A DNA stretch of 64,000 bases, taken from NCBI GenBank assembly GCA_026122225.1, contig JANEZZ010000470.1:496001-560000 (forward strand), given 5' to 3'. The notes under the pieces were generated by a model. It ran no database searches. It worked only from the letters and a program-made list of their open reading frames with translations, and was not told the DNA's origin. Shown here one piece after another: positions 38,229 to 44,202 of the stretch. Both the position numbers and the translations under genes were made by a program. Position 1 is the stretch's first letter. Each line of letters opens with the position of its first letter. The DNA is from Heloderma charlesbogerti. Lineage: Eukaryota; Chordata; Lepidosauria; Squamata; Helodermatidae.

Positions 38229-40159
38229 AATAATAATAATATGCAGTGGCAAACATTGGTTTGGAGCAAGGGAAACTCATTGTGCAGGTCCAGCTGGAAA
38301 GTACTCTCTTGAACTAGCGTTTCCCTCTGCATGATCCTTGCATAGCTGGAAATTCATGTAACCTCTTTATTCTAATATCAAATAGGATTACCTGAAAGTA
38401 CATACTCCCCCCCACCCCCCATTACAAGGTAAAAGGTGTTTCTCTGCCCTGCTCTATGCTGTGGTCCTTAATTTGTGCACCAATAGCTGGTCCTGCCCCA
38501 ATTTCCAAACTTTCAAGTAACAGTCACATTTTTAGAAACATATTAAGACTGATACAATGCTCAGTTTCATAATGGACAGGGTTTTACTTTAGATAGAACA
38601 GCTGCAACGAAAAACACATTCAGAAACATTTATTATCTTAATAGGCTGGGTAAGGGGGGATGCCACGAGCTGGCATTTGATGTGTTGACAACCCACCTAA
38701 TGGTACAGTCATACTGTTATGTGCTCTGCACTACCCACAGTTCCTGGTGCAGCACTATCTGGGTTTGTATATCACCTTCCTCAAACATTTGATGGCTTTT
38801 CCAATTCAGAACAATCCATTCTAGCAATCACCTCCCATAAAGAGACACCTCATTGTTGATTAAGGAGCATTCAGGCACATTGACACTCCTTTGTCCAAAT
38901 CAGACGGCCAACTCACAACACCAGATGATCGCACGTTCACTTCAGCACCTTAACTTTCACCAGCTGCAACCTCTGAAATGGCTGGCTGTGCATTAGCTGG
39001 TACCTCAGTATTCAAGCAGTCCATAAACTTCTGCCCAAATCAAAATAGTTCTTATATCACAGGAATTACACCAGTTCTGTTCTGCTCAAGTCCTACTTGT
39101 GGGTTTCCCATGGGTGGCTGGGTGGCCACTGCGTGAACAGAATGTTGGACTAGATAGACCCTTGGTCTGATCCAGCAGGGCTCTTCCTATGTTTGTATGT
39201 CTCTTACTGCTCTTCCTCAAGTAATTTGCTCTGCATCTCTTCTGAGATTTCTGCCCTGAGATGTCTGAGGTGGGCTACATTCCAAAGTCACTGTGTTATA
39301 ATAACAACACAGCAAGAGCAAGGGCAAGGGGGGGAGGAGGAGGAGGAGGAGGAGGAGGAGGAGGAGAAGAAGAAGAAGAAGAAGAAGAAGAAGAAGAAGA
39401 AGAAGAAGAAGAAGAAGAAGAATTCAGTTACATTGGCCCCCTGGATGAGGGAGGTTAATTTTACTGCAGCTCTACAATTCTTAGGTTTTATATTGTGTGT
39501 TACTGTAGTGAACCTATGGAATTCGCTACAACAGGAAGTAGTGGTGGCCACCAATTTGGATGGTTCGAAAAGGGGGTTGGACAAATTCCTGGAGGAAAAA
39601 GCTATCAAGGGCTACTAGTCCTGATGGCTATGTGCTACCTCCAGGAGTAGAGGTGGTGAACCTATGTACACCAGTTGCTGGGGAACATGGGCGGGAGGGT
39701 GCTGTTGTACCCGTGTCCTGCTTGTGGGTTCCTGGTCGACAACTGCTTGGCCACAGTGTGAACAGAATGCTGGACTAGATGGGCCCTGGGTCTGATCCAG
39801 CAGGGCTCTTCTTATGGCTCTCTATAGGGCGAAAACAGGGGTGGGGGGCTTATGTAGAAGGGGCAGAGAGTAGAAATAGAGGCTGTTCCTGGTAAACAGG
39901 GACACATATGAAATCAGAATCTGCAAGAATTACAATAAATTCATCACTGTGTAACTACTTACGAGAAAAGTCTTGTAGAGGGAGGCTCTGAGAACTTGAT
40001 GGGTAGAAATATGGCACTCGTGGCAGATATGATCCCGCTGATGAGATAGTCCCCTGCTCTGTAATAATTGAATGGATCAGATTGATCGCTTATTAAATTC
40101 AGCAGGCATTTTGCCTTCGGCAACCCACAGACTGCATGGGGAAGCAGCAACAGCAGCAT
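15234..40159 (-). CDS. Type-2 vomeronasal receptor (V2R), complete six-exon gene 1 (gene span)
   Basis: Class C G-protein-coupled receptor of vomeronasal sensory neurons, expected to detect peptide or protein pheromone cues at the cell surface. Six exons on the minus strand, each bounded by AG acceptor and GT donor, join in phase to 848 codons plus stop: signal peptide (residues 1 to about 12), Venus-flytrap ligand domain (about 20-500), nine-cysteine linker (about 504-566), seven helices (about 578-835) and a short tail ending KHGI. This is the usual V2R length and exon plan. Introns are 9860, 5880, 2477, 1153 and 3009 bp and hold mobile elements. No frameshift or stop is seen in any exon, so I infer an intact gene; expression is not shown. 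Exon splitting and phases are read from sequence; receptor function is family knowledge. Confidence 0.93.
16825..16905 (+). repeat. CR1-like 3'-terminal fragment in V2R intron 5
   Basis: TGCTGGACTAGACGGACCG ... CGATCCAGCATAGCTCTTCG, a decayed CR1/L3-type terminus. Confidence 0.75.
17042..17660 (-). repeat. 5S-rRNA-like SINE split by hAT-like element K
   Basis: Minus-strand SINE: 5S-like head at about 17558-17660 (CCAGGTGGTCTCCCCTCCAA on plus), LINE-like tail at 17042-17110 (ATATCCCACCTTTCTTCC). Element K lies between. The tail matches that of the tRNA SINEs at 5973 and 40893. Confidence 0.83.
17111..17549 (+). mobile_element. hAT-like palindromic element K
   Basis: TIRs TAGGGATGTACAAA / TCTGACATCCCTA, exact 8-bp target duplication GCTACATG (17103-17110 and 17550-17557). 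Inserted in a 5S-like SINE within V2R intron 5. A short version with one mirrored arm pair (GGCAATGGCGAC ... GCCGCCATTGCC). Confidence 0.92.
17915..18040 (-). repeat. CR1-like 3' terminus in V2R intron 5
   Basis: Reverse complement of the same terminus: AACATAAGAAGAGCCATGCT, GGATCAGACCCAAAGGTCC, then the short spacer that precedes it in other copies. Confidence 0.78.
18585..18780 (-). repeat. tRNA-derived SINE (second family) in V2R intron 5
   Basis: Minus-strand SINE: the tRNA-like head lies at the right (CATAGCTCAGGGGTAGACC on the minus strand, then AGGTTCAATCCCTGGCATC) and the 3' part at the left (GAGTCAGGCTCTTGGTCCAT on plus). Confidence 0.8.
18785..19130 (-). repeat. L2/CR1-type LINE tail in V2R intron 5
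   Basis: AT-rich (TAAAA)n stretch followed by the 3' UTR/C-terminal sequence (AAGGCCTTCTTAAAAGCCTG, GGCATGGGGCCACTGCAGAG) in minus orientation. It ends about 25 bp from the exon 5 donor. Confidence 0.7.
19154..19280 (-). CDS. V2R gene 1, exon 5 (cysteine-rich linker)
   Basis: 127 bp, residues 504-545 plus the first base of codon 546. Acceptor AATGTACAG|ACCCCG, donor GGAAG|GTAGGG. Six cysteines ([21 protein letters not shown]) plus three at the start of exon 6 make the nine-cysteine domain that couples the flytrap to the helices in class C receptors. The leftover G joins AT of exon 6 to make Asp546, giving NQEDADHC, the normal V2R junction. An L2-like LINE tail ends only about 25 bp downstream of the donor. 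Confidence 0.93.
19553..19893 (-). repeat. tRNA-derived SINE with Bov-B-like tail, in V2R intron 4
   Basis: On the minus strand it has a tRNA-like head (GGCTTAGTGGTTAAGACGC A box; GTTCGAGACCCGAG B box) and ends GTCGGACATGACTGG ... ACCTTTACCTTTACC, resembling the Bov-B 3' end, consistent with mobilisation by Bov-B. It interrupts one copy of a local duplication; the other copy (20335-20362) shows the uninterrupted site. Confidence 0.85.
19971..20046 (-). pseudogene. Partial duplicate of V2R exon 4 inside intron 4
   Basis: The last 76 bp of exon 4 with its GT donor and adjacent intron sequence are repeated here, about 465 bp downstream of the original. There is no acceptor and no upstream half. 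The repeat unit covers roughly 19510-20046 against 20335-20510 and is expanded by a tRNA-derived SINE (19553-19893) that is absent from the other copy. Confidence 0.8.
20245..20362. repeat. Palindromic MITE-like repeat in V2R intron 4
   Basis: TTCCCAACCTGGTTCTCTCC ... GTGGTCCAACACATCTGGAG and GGGAACCAGGTTGCGAAAGG; halves pair over most of the length. Its right end also occurs at 19520-19545, the start of the local exon 4 duplication. Confidence 0.72.
20434..20664 (-). CDS. V2R gene 1, exon 4
   Basis: 231 bp, phase 0 on both sides, residues 427-503. Acceptor TATTTTCTAG|CTTCAC and donor AACCAG|GTGGGG. Encodes [36 protein letters not shown] and [14 protein letters not shown], then WPRWFNQ: the membrane-proximal part of the ligand domain in V2Rs. 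The last 76 bp of this exon, with donor and flanking intron, are repeated downstream at 19971-20046, so intron 4 contains a partial exon copy. Confidence 0.93.
20888..20957 (-). repeat. CR1 3' terminus in V2R intron 3
   Basis: Reads ATCATAGAATCATAGGGTC ... GTCCAACCCCCTGCTCAGTG, the classical CR1 3' end in minus orientation, directly followed by a 5S-like SINE head. Confidence 0.83.
20959..21021 (-). repeat. 5S-rRNA-like SINE head fragment
   Basis: CCCAGGTGGTCTCCCATCCA then GCACTAACCAGGGCTGACCC and TGCTTAGCTTCTGA: reverse complement of the 5S internal promoter region, closer to real 5S than the other copies. Confidence 0.8.
21020..21880 (-). repeat. Two tandem LINE-tail copies in V2R intron 3
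   Basis: 21020-21420 and 21425-21880 are two copies of the same AT-rich tail plus UTR (shared GAAAATCAATATCATTT, TGTCTGGGGAGGGA, ATTCACAATCAGG, AACATTTGGTGG). They differ by small indels. The second copy is preceded by a TTTA-rich stretch. Confidence 0.75.
22166..22681 (-). mobile_element. LTR-like repeat (family 1) in V2R intron 3
   Basis: On the minus strand from TGTCAGGGGTGCTTC to GGAATCCTGACA, 516 bp. It encodes a 97-residue piece ending [12 protein letters not shown], related to the LTR at 53993. Flanking 5-mers do not match, so the borders are less secure. Confidence 0.65.
22920..23030 (+). repeat. 3' fragment of a tRNA-type SINE in V2R intron 3
   Basis: GGAGTTGTTGTGAGGATAAA and a following AGAATATAAAAGTAAG stretch match the 3' half of the SINE family at 5973 and 40893; the head is missing. 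Confidence 0.6.
23142..23930 (-). CDS. V2R gene 1, exon 3 (main ligand-binding exon)
   Basis: 789 bp in phase 0 at both ends, encoding residues 164-426. Acceptor TTTCTCACCAG|GTCAGTTATG and donor TGGCAG|GTATTC are visible. The start [20 protein letters not shown] and the following [19 protein letters not shown] are near-invariant V2R motifs of the amino-terminal flytrap domain, and CTEKEE with a following [15 protein letters not shown] stretch is the usual carboxyl part. The exon is one open reading frame. A 3' piece of a SINE lies about 110 bp beyond the donor in intron 3. Confidence 0.93.
24700..25094 (-). mobile_element. Possible solo LTR (family 2) in V2R intron 2
   Basis: On the minus strand it begins TGTCAGAGGTTGATATCGC and has an AATAAATTCTCC poly(A) signal near 24766. 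The end and target duplication are not clear. Confidence 0.45.
25617..25648 (+). repeat. (GTCT)n microsatellite
   Basis: Eight perfect GTCT units, then AGAGAGATATAGATATAG, immediately before the target duplication of Bov-B copy 2. Confidence 0.95.
25716..28896 (+). mobile_element. Bov-B LINE, copy 2, full length with long target duplication
   Basis: 3181-bp plus-strand element from the 5' end CCCCTTCATGGATCACTG to a CAATAA tail, in intron 2 of V2R gene 1 and antisense to it. A perfect or near-perfect 45-bp target duplication flanks it (25671-25715 and 28897-28941). Coding pieces: endonuclease start 26129-26368, linker plus front of reverse transcriptase 26831-27727, rest of RT 27773-28234 and C-terminus 28231-28860, broken by stop codons (for example TGA after QAGF at 27725 and after KIGKGV near 27995). 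Full length, but inactive. Confidence 0.95.
26831..27727 (+). pseudogene. Bov-B copy 2, linker and front of reverse transcriptase
   Basis: 298 residues in one frame, from just after the endonuclease into the reverse transcriptase fingers ([40 protein letters not shown]), then a TGA replaces the Arg codon that follows QAGF in other copies. The palm domain follows in a later piece. Confidence 0.85.
29227..29405 (-). repeat. tRNA-derived SINE (second family) in V2R intron 2
   Basis: Same layout as 18585-18780, more diverged: ATCTAGCCCAGTATTGTCAA, CACTGACTGGCAGC, GAGATGCCAAGCACTGGACC. Confidence 0.75.
29425..29540 (+). repeat. CR1-like 3' terminus in V2R intron 2
   Basis: GAGGGTTTCCCACAGGCAGC ... 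GATGGACCCTTGATCTGATC, the CR1/L3-like 3' UTR. Confidence 0.75.
29811..30102 (-). CDS. V2R gene 1, exon 2 (ligand-binding domain)
   Basis: 292 bp, the size usual for V2R exon 2; encodes residues 67-163. The acceptor is preceded by TTTTGTTGCAG and the donor reads CCACAG|GTGTGA. The segment [20 protein letters not shown] is a V2R/calcium-sensing-receptor family hallmark in the upper lobe of the Venus-flytrap domain; NIT at about residue 94 is a likely glycosylation site. The rest ([26 protein letters not shown]) reads through without breaks and ends exactly at a phase-0 border with exon 3. Confidence 0.93.
30540..30935 (-). mobile_element. Truncated LTR (family 1), duplicate of 32938-33517
   Basis: Matches 33110-33517 and shares the same right flank (ATCTGAGGCT, GATGGAGCAGTTGTTATTC), so it arose by duplication of the locus rather than by a new insertion. 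Its left end is cut at about 30540. Confidence 0.78.
31001..31970 (+). mobile_element. hAT-like palindromic element D (best example)
   Basis: 970 bp with TIRs TAGGGATG / CACCCCTA and exact 8-bp target duplication GTTGAAGC (30993-31000, 31971-31978). Six hairpins (about 31268, 31324, 31441, 31520, 31632, 31692) are mirrored around a centre near 31498, so the whole is a palindrome of palindromes. The unoccupied site survives at 33571-33578 in a local duplicate. No coding sequence. Confidence 0.93.
31985..32937. other. Unassigned repeat-like DNA in V2R intron 1
   Basis: 32040-32110 resembles 30400-30460 (CAGTGCTGGAGAAG, AGAGCACAGT), so part of it belongs to the local duplication. Otherwise nothing recognised. 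Confidence 0.45.
32938..33517 (-). mobile_element. Solo LTR (family 1), V2R intron 1
   Basis: 580 bp; on the minus strand from TGTCAGGAATGAATCTGAG to GAACGTGACA. An exact 5-bp target duplication ATCTG flanks it (32933-32937, 33518-33522). Encodes on the minus strand the same acidic [11 protein letters not shown] stretch type as other members. Confidence 0.83.
33100..33600. repeat. Local duplicate of 30520-31000 plus 31971-31995
   Basis: Carries the family 1 LTR right part and its flank and, at 33571-33578, the single GTTGAAGC that is duplicated around element D in the other copy. Confidence 0.87.
33985..34082 (+). repeat. CR1 3'-end fragment in V2R intron 1
   Basis: CACACTGGAGGCATTCAAGA followed by GGCTGGACAGCCATCTGTTG, the CR1 C-terminal/3' UTR sequence; it ends where hAT-like element J begins. 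Confidence 0.75.
34083..34478 (+). mobile_element. hAT-like palindromic element J, left end missing
   Basis: Right end AAAAGGTAAGTGCGCGTCCCTA, internal AACGCAAATGGTGGCCGCCG shells and two palindromes (TAGGCTACATAAATATT, AAGCTACGTAAATATTTAC). The left side begins directly inside a palindrome shell next to a CR1 tail. Confidence 0.78.
36105..36230 (+). repeat. 5S-rRNA-like SINE, duplicated-block copy B
   Basis: Paralog of 5385-5530 (GAAGCTAAGCAGGGCTGGGT, AGTGCTTGGAGGGGAGACC, ACCTGGGAACCACATGTAG). The Tc1 element inserted a few bases beyond its (ATC)n tail. Confidence 0.85.
36239..37869 (+). mobile_element. Tc1/mariner DNA transposon, apparently complete
   Basis: 1631-bp element starting CAGTCAGGGC and ending with its complement, flanked on both sides by the TA target duplication (36237-36238, 37870-37871). 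Long inverted repeats of roughly 200 bp lie at each end, as in IR/DR-type Tc1 elements; the right repeat lacks about 36 bp that the left repeat has just inside the tip. It sits in intron 1 of V2R gene 1, antisense to it, inside the duplicated block shared with 4.26-7.48 kb; the other copy has no insertion at the matching place (near 5536), so this insertion followed the duplication or was never shared. Confidence 0.95.
36617..37633 (+). CDS. Tc1-like transposase (DD34E), intact ORF
   Basis: Cut-and-paste transposase, 338 residues from ATG 36617, close to the usual Tc1 length of about 340. Order: paired-like helix-turn-helix (about 1-45, [18 protein letters not shown]), AT-hook-like GRPRK near residue 52, second helix-turn-helix (about 60-105), then the catalytic core: Asp145 in VWTDETK, glycine-rich HGGGSVMAW, Asp242 in QTDNDPKHT and Glu277 in SPDLNPIEH. 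The second Asp and the Glu are separated by 34 residues (DD34E). No stop or frameshift interrupts it. An ATG at 36598 precedes it in another frame, so a slightly different original N-terminus is possible. Confidence 0.93.
   Translation: MRVKEAIIRLRKQNKPIREIARTVGVANTTVWNILKKKDLTGKLSNCKRPGRPRKTTKVDDRRVLLMAKRNPFTTSSQVKNTLAEVGMSLSTSTVKRRFYECKYRGLTTRCKPLVTLKNRKARLAFASKRLKKPAQFWKKIVWTDETKINLYQNDGKRKVWRRKGIAHDPKHTTSSVKHGGGSVMAWACMAANGTRSLVFIDDLTAEKSSRMNSEVYRAILSARIQPNAAKLIGCHFILQTDNDPKHTAKATQEFLKAKKWDVLQWPNQSPDLNPIEHAFPLLKTRLKAERPTNKQQLKVAAVKAWQSILRVETQHLVMPMGSRLQAVIECKGFSSWY
38173..38241 (+). repeat. (AATAGC)n/(CAA)n/(TAA)n microsatellite
   Basis: Compound triplet repeat; the matching place in copy A (about 6835-6865) has only a short irregular version. 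Confidence 0.9.
39095..39200 (+). repeat. CR1-like 3' terminus in V2R intron 1
   Basis: ACTTGTGGGTTTCCCATGGG ... TTGGACTAGATAGACCCTTG ... CAGGGCTCTTCCTATG. Confidence 0.78.
39330..39422 (+). repeat. GGA/GAA polypurine microsatellite
   Basis: About 93 bp of uninterrupted purine: (GGA)n switching to (GAA)n. It lies in intron 1 of V2R gene 1, about 540 bp from the exon 1 donor. Confidence 0.95.
39486..39820 (+). mobile_element. CR1-like LINE 3' end
   Basis: C-terminal coding remains and 3' UTR (GGAGGAAAAAGCTATCAAGG; GCTGGACTAGATGGGCCC; CAGGGCTCTTCTTATG). It shares its 3' half with the element at 12900-13072. Confidence 0.82.
39963..40159 (-). CDS. V2R gene 1, exon 1 (signal peptide and start of ligand domain)
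   Basis: Encodes residues 1-65 plus two bases of codon 66. The chosen ATG (40157-40159) is the one directly before a run of five leucines and PHAVCG, a typical secretory signal peptide; two further in-frame upstream ATGs would add an unlikely hydrophilic leader. The following [19 protein letters not shown] stretch matches V2R N-termini. The donor is TTTTCTC|GTAAGT; the two leftover bases TC join the first A of exon 2 to give Ser66, so the phase fits. Exon 1 is the least conserved V2R exon, so the exact start codon is less certain than the exon itself. Confidence 0.87.
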
Positions 40160-40892
40160 TACAATTTGGATATGCCTGCTACAGTCACCTCCTTCGTAAG
40201 GGCTGTCCATGACATATCTAGCTACCAAACCCTCTTGCAAGACGAGAGCTGCAGGGACGTGACTCACAGCTGGAGTCCATCCATGGCTGCAGAGTCACCT
40301 GGGATGATAATAGACTGACCTAGTCCACCCCACCTTTCCATGGGCTCCCAGTGGCACAGAAGGTATTTATGCACCGGTAGTTTCAGCCTTGTGACAAGAA
40401 GTTGCATCATGTTGCTTTGGTTCCGATGTTTATGTTATTGGTCTCAGAGGCGATCTTTGGAAAATCGCCTTGAGCTCTGGAAGGAAGATGAATAAATCAC
40501 TGCAATTTTAATAATGATGAGAAGGGGTTACTGAGATTCACCTCACTTCCTGGACTCTCTGTTCTGCTCTGGCCGCAGGTGCAGATCTGGAGAAAAACAT
40601 GTTTGTGTGATACTCAGCGATGTAGCATCATATTCTGATCTTGGTCAGTGATGGGGGAAACCAGAGAGGTTCACTTGACCTTTAATACAAAGACCTCCCA
40701 AAATAATCCAGGTGAAACCTATTCCATTACATTTTATATGAATGGGTATGCTCTATTAATTCCCAGAGGGGTAGTCACTTTACTCTGTTGCATGACTCTT
40801 TATTCTTTTTGCACTATAAATTAGTTACTCTCAACATTGTACATATAATGTCCCCCCCCCCTTTGAGCATATAATGCCATGCCTTCCTTCCT
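40160..40892. other. Upstream region of V2R gene 1
   Basis: The 5' UTR and promoter should lie here, but I see no reliable TATA box or regulatory motif. 40571-40660 resembles 51578-51665 (see findings). Confidence 0.4.
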
Positions 40893-41162
40893 GAGAGCCA
40901 TCAGGGTGTAGTGGTGAGAGTGTTGGACTGGGAGCTGGGAGATCTGAGTTCTAGTCCCTGCTCAGCCAGGAAAGCTCACTGGGTGACTTTGGGCCAGTCA
41001 CAGACTCTCAGCCCAACCTACCTCACAGGGTTGTTGTTGTGAGGCTAAAATGGAGAGGGGGAAGAGGAGGAGGAGGAGAATGTGAGCTGCCTTGGGTTTC
41101 TTGCAAGAGGAAAAAAGGCAGGATATAAATGCAATAAATACATATATAAAATAAATAAAAAT
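40893..41162 (+). repeat. tRNA-derived SINE, same family as 5973-6237
   Basis: Same head, middle and tail (GAGCCATCAGGGTGTAGTGG; GCTCACTGGGTGACTTTGGG; GGCAGGATATAAATGCAATA) with an A-rich end. Lies upstream of V2R gene 1. Confidence 0.88.
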
Positions 41163-41433
41163 AGCGCTGATCCACTTCACCCAATATTGTCTGAAGTTGG
41201 TTACTATTCCTCTGTTCCTGATGTATGCATTCTTTGAAAAAGAACTCAGTGAGTGAACTGAATATGAACCTAATGTTTAAATGTTCCTTCCCCCCAAAAT
41301 AAGATTAGTTTATGTCATATGATCTCTCTCTCTCTCTTATCAGGAGACTGTCCCCTGAAATATCAATAGCAATTCTCTCCAATCAAAACATTCGGTTTTA
41401 TGCAAAACACATTGATGAGTGATAACTTCAAAT

Positions 41434-41785
41434 TAGACTCTTACGAGTCCCCTGGACTGCAAGGAGGTCAAATCAGTCCATCCTAAAGGAAATCAACCCT
41501 GAGTGCTCATTGGAAGGACAGATACTGAAGCTGAAGCTCAAATATTTTGGCCACCTAATGCGAAGAGAAAACACTGGAAAAGACCCTGATGATGGGAAAG
41601 ACTGAAGGCAAAAGGAGAAGGGGCCGGCAGAGGCTGAGATGGCTAGATAGCATCACCGATGCAATGAACATGAACTTGAGCACACTCCAGGAGAGAACAG
41701 AGGACAGGAAGGCCTGGCGTGCTATGGTCCATGGGGTCACGAAGAGTCGGACACAACTTAATGACTGAACAACAACAACAACAAC
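41434..41785 (+). mobile_element. Bov-B LINE, copy 4, 5'-truncated 3' fragment
   Basis: 352 bp of the Bov-B 3' end with a (CAA)n tail, flanked by a 10-bp target duplication AACTTCAAAT (41424-41433 and 41786-41795). A typical 5'-truncated retrotransposition product. Confidence 0.9.
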
Positions 41786-42323
41786 AACTTCAAATGACAA
41801 TGACGAATAAGGAAGAGATCATCTGCAAATTCAGCTTGGGCCATCCAAACCAATATACCCACACATCCAGGAGTGTGTACTCCACAGGACGACACTGACT
41901 ACATTTTGGGCCCAAAGCTATATGCACACACAGGGCAGCATCCAGCATCCTTCCTGCCCATTGCCAATAGTTGCAAAAATATGTAGAAAAGAATAAGGAA
42001 CTGGTGTTGTGCACCCAAATTAAGCTTTGGACCATCCTAGATCATACACCCATACATCCAGGAAAGCGTCCTCTGCAAGATGGCATCGAGACCTGTTTGG
42101 CCCAAAGATTTCCATATGCACAGGGTATTGCACCACACCAATCGTCACCCAAATATGTAGAAAAGGATAAGTGCTGATCACTCCAAATTAAGCCGTGTCT
42201 ACAGAGCCTTTCCTTCAGGCAAGCATCTATTTGGGAGAGTACAGCACAGCAGGTCACTGGTTCAGGAGTGGAGATGGCAGCACCTCAGTTGGGTGAGGGA
42301 AGATCTTCCGTGTGTTTGGGCAT

Positions 42324-42712
42324 CTCTGCAGTAGCTTAAAACCCTGCATTTAAAACGGGGCTTTCTGCTTCCTTTTTAAATGCAGGATCACGACGACTCC
42401 CTTTTTCACGTGCTTCCTTTCCCCCCTCCCCTTTCCCCCTCCTTCTCCCTGTATCTGAGTCTTCAATTATTTTTCACTGATCTCGCTCCTCTTCTTGCTG
42501 CTTTAACTCTTTTCACGGAGGGAACTCAAGCAGAGCACAACAGGGTGATTTGATAGCTCATTATCTGTGATCTATTGAAAATGGAAGAAAGGGCATTTAG
42601 TGCAGGAGATGCAGCCTGGAGGCTCACGGCGTCATGGAAAGAGCCAGGAAACGTCCGTGAAGGAGCAATCTCAATTGCAGGATAAAAGCTCCATGTGAAG
42701 AAAGCCTAAGTG
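42324..42712 (-). mobile_element. Unclassified foldback-type DNA element, copy 2
   Basis: Inverse of 13762-14215 (CCCTGCATTTAAAACGGGG, TTTTAAATGCAGGATCACG, GGATAAAAGCTCCATGTG) without the CR1 insertion. Confidence 0.65.
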
Positions 42713-42713
42713 T

Positions 42714-42751
42714 GTATCAGTGTCCATACAAAAATATTCTGTTGATTTCAT

Positions 42752-42802
<51 letters not shown>

Positions 42803-43738
42803 TAGTTCTGCACGAGAATTCCATGTGGCACCATTTCTAATTGCTGCTGTTCAAACAAACCATGATCACAGTTGAGCAATACCTTTATTAGGTCCAACCA
42901 AAATCCCACAGATTCACGCAAGCTTACAAGCTCCCCAGAACTCTTCATCGGGCAAAAAAGCAGGGTATCGGGGAAGAAAAAAAAATCCCCCAAATGGGCC
43001 AGATGTTGAAGTCTGCAGTTTAGATAGACCCAGTCTCAAAATGAAGATCTGCATTCTGAATGAATTAGCCAGTGGGTATCAGGTTATATCTACCAATGGC
43101 AGATACAAAGGCATCAGTTTATATCCAGCAATGCATTTTGGGAAGCAGGAGCAGCAGCAGTGGCTGGTTTCCATTTCTGAAACTAGAAAGGCCAGCTGTA
43201 ACTCTGTAACTCCAGGAGGCTTCACCATCTCCAAAACTGGAGCATAGGGCCCCGTCCAGGCATCTCTCTATGTTCCACATTATTTTTTGCATTCCTGCAT
43301 GCCAAGGACACAGGGGTATTTGTTCAGGAGAGAGGGGGCCCCTCCAACCCTCTGTATGGTTGTCTGACCCTGCACAGTTTTAGGAGGGCTCTCTCCAGCT
43401 TTCAAACCTTTCCCCCATCTCTGAGGTTCCCCTGCGCCCCACATGCAAACAATTTCTGGATGCAGTTTCTTCTGTAGCTGCTGCCGTCTTTCCTGGAGGA
43501 GACTCCCCTGGAGTGCTTTCACACTGACTCTGGGACATGGGGCTGGAGTTATCTGCTCCACAGCCCTTGCTCCTCCTGTCAGCCCTCAACATGGCCCCCT
43601 CTGATCATGATCCTGGGAGGCTGTGGCTATAAGATGCAGGCAAGGATAAACTCTAGAGCAGGTGACACAACTGGCCTGGGATAGGCTGAACATGGAACTA
43701 ATGGACCAGTGGGGAAAATGGGGCTCTGGTTGTTGAAG
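42714..43738. other. Non-coding, repeat-like
   Basis: Microsatellite at 42745 and unidentified repeat-like DNA; no gene features in the ORFs at 43041-43592. Confidence 0.45.
42745..42803 (+). repeat. (TTTA)n microsatellite
   Basis: About 15 perfect ATTT units. The sequence that follows (42820-43000, with CAATACCTTTATTAGGTCC) looks repetitive but I cannot name it. Confidence 0.95.
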
Positions 43739-44077
43739 TGTTGCACAAAATGCTAGTGTCACTCCCTGGAGGCCAGTCCAATTTGCCCCAAAGAGGAGAG
43801 TCAACTTCAGGCTGGGTCCAACTCGATTTTATTGTTTGCAAACAGTTCGACAAAGGAGCTCACGCTCAAAAGCAGAGTCGACCCTGGGCAACTCCCGCGC
43901 TACAGTTTTATCAGCTTGCATTCCTTAGCCAGCGTGTCACTTTGATTGGTTGCCAGCAGTTTGCCTAGCTACCTTATCTAGGGTTACTGCTCACTCATTC
44001 CAGGCATGCGCAGCTCTTACAATACTACGTGCTGCTTAAGACACATACAATGGCTTTTAGGTTACATTTTTACTACA
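43739..44077 (-). mobile_element. Retroviral 3' LTR
   Basis: Minus-strand LTR of about 339 bp, TGTAGTAAAAATG to TTGTGCAACA, immediately after a purine-rich tract (AAAAGCCTTTTGAGAGGGGA on the minus strand), which would be the polypurine tract. Contains an AATAAAATCGAG poly(A) signal. It caps the provirus remnant lying to its right. Confidence 0.7.
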
Positions 44078-44202
44078 ATTCCCCTCTCAAAAGGCTTTTC
44101 TCAAATTTATACTCTCTTTGGTCCAGCGGTGGACTACGCACTTAAAGGCGCAAACTATTATCGCTGTGGCATTGACGGTTTTCTCTAAACAGCAAGTGAG
44201 GC

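Larger units (their letters stand above)
34969..38690. repeat. Segmental duplication, copy B (in V2R intron 1)
   Basis: Same-orientation paralog of 4256-7478. It carries the Tc1 element and a longer (CAA)n/(TAA)n microsatellite (38160-38241) but lacks element I. Its place inside intron 1 of gene 1 suggests that copy A descends from intron 1 of another V2R copy whose exons are not in the window. Confidence 0.9.

Noticed and set aside
39193..39618. 141-codon ORF with long Glu and Lys runs
   Set aside because: It is the GGA/GAA microsatellite translated, fused to CR1 remnants; no gene features.
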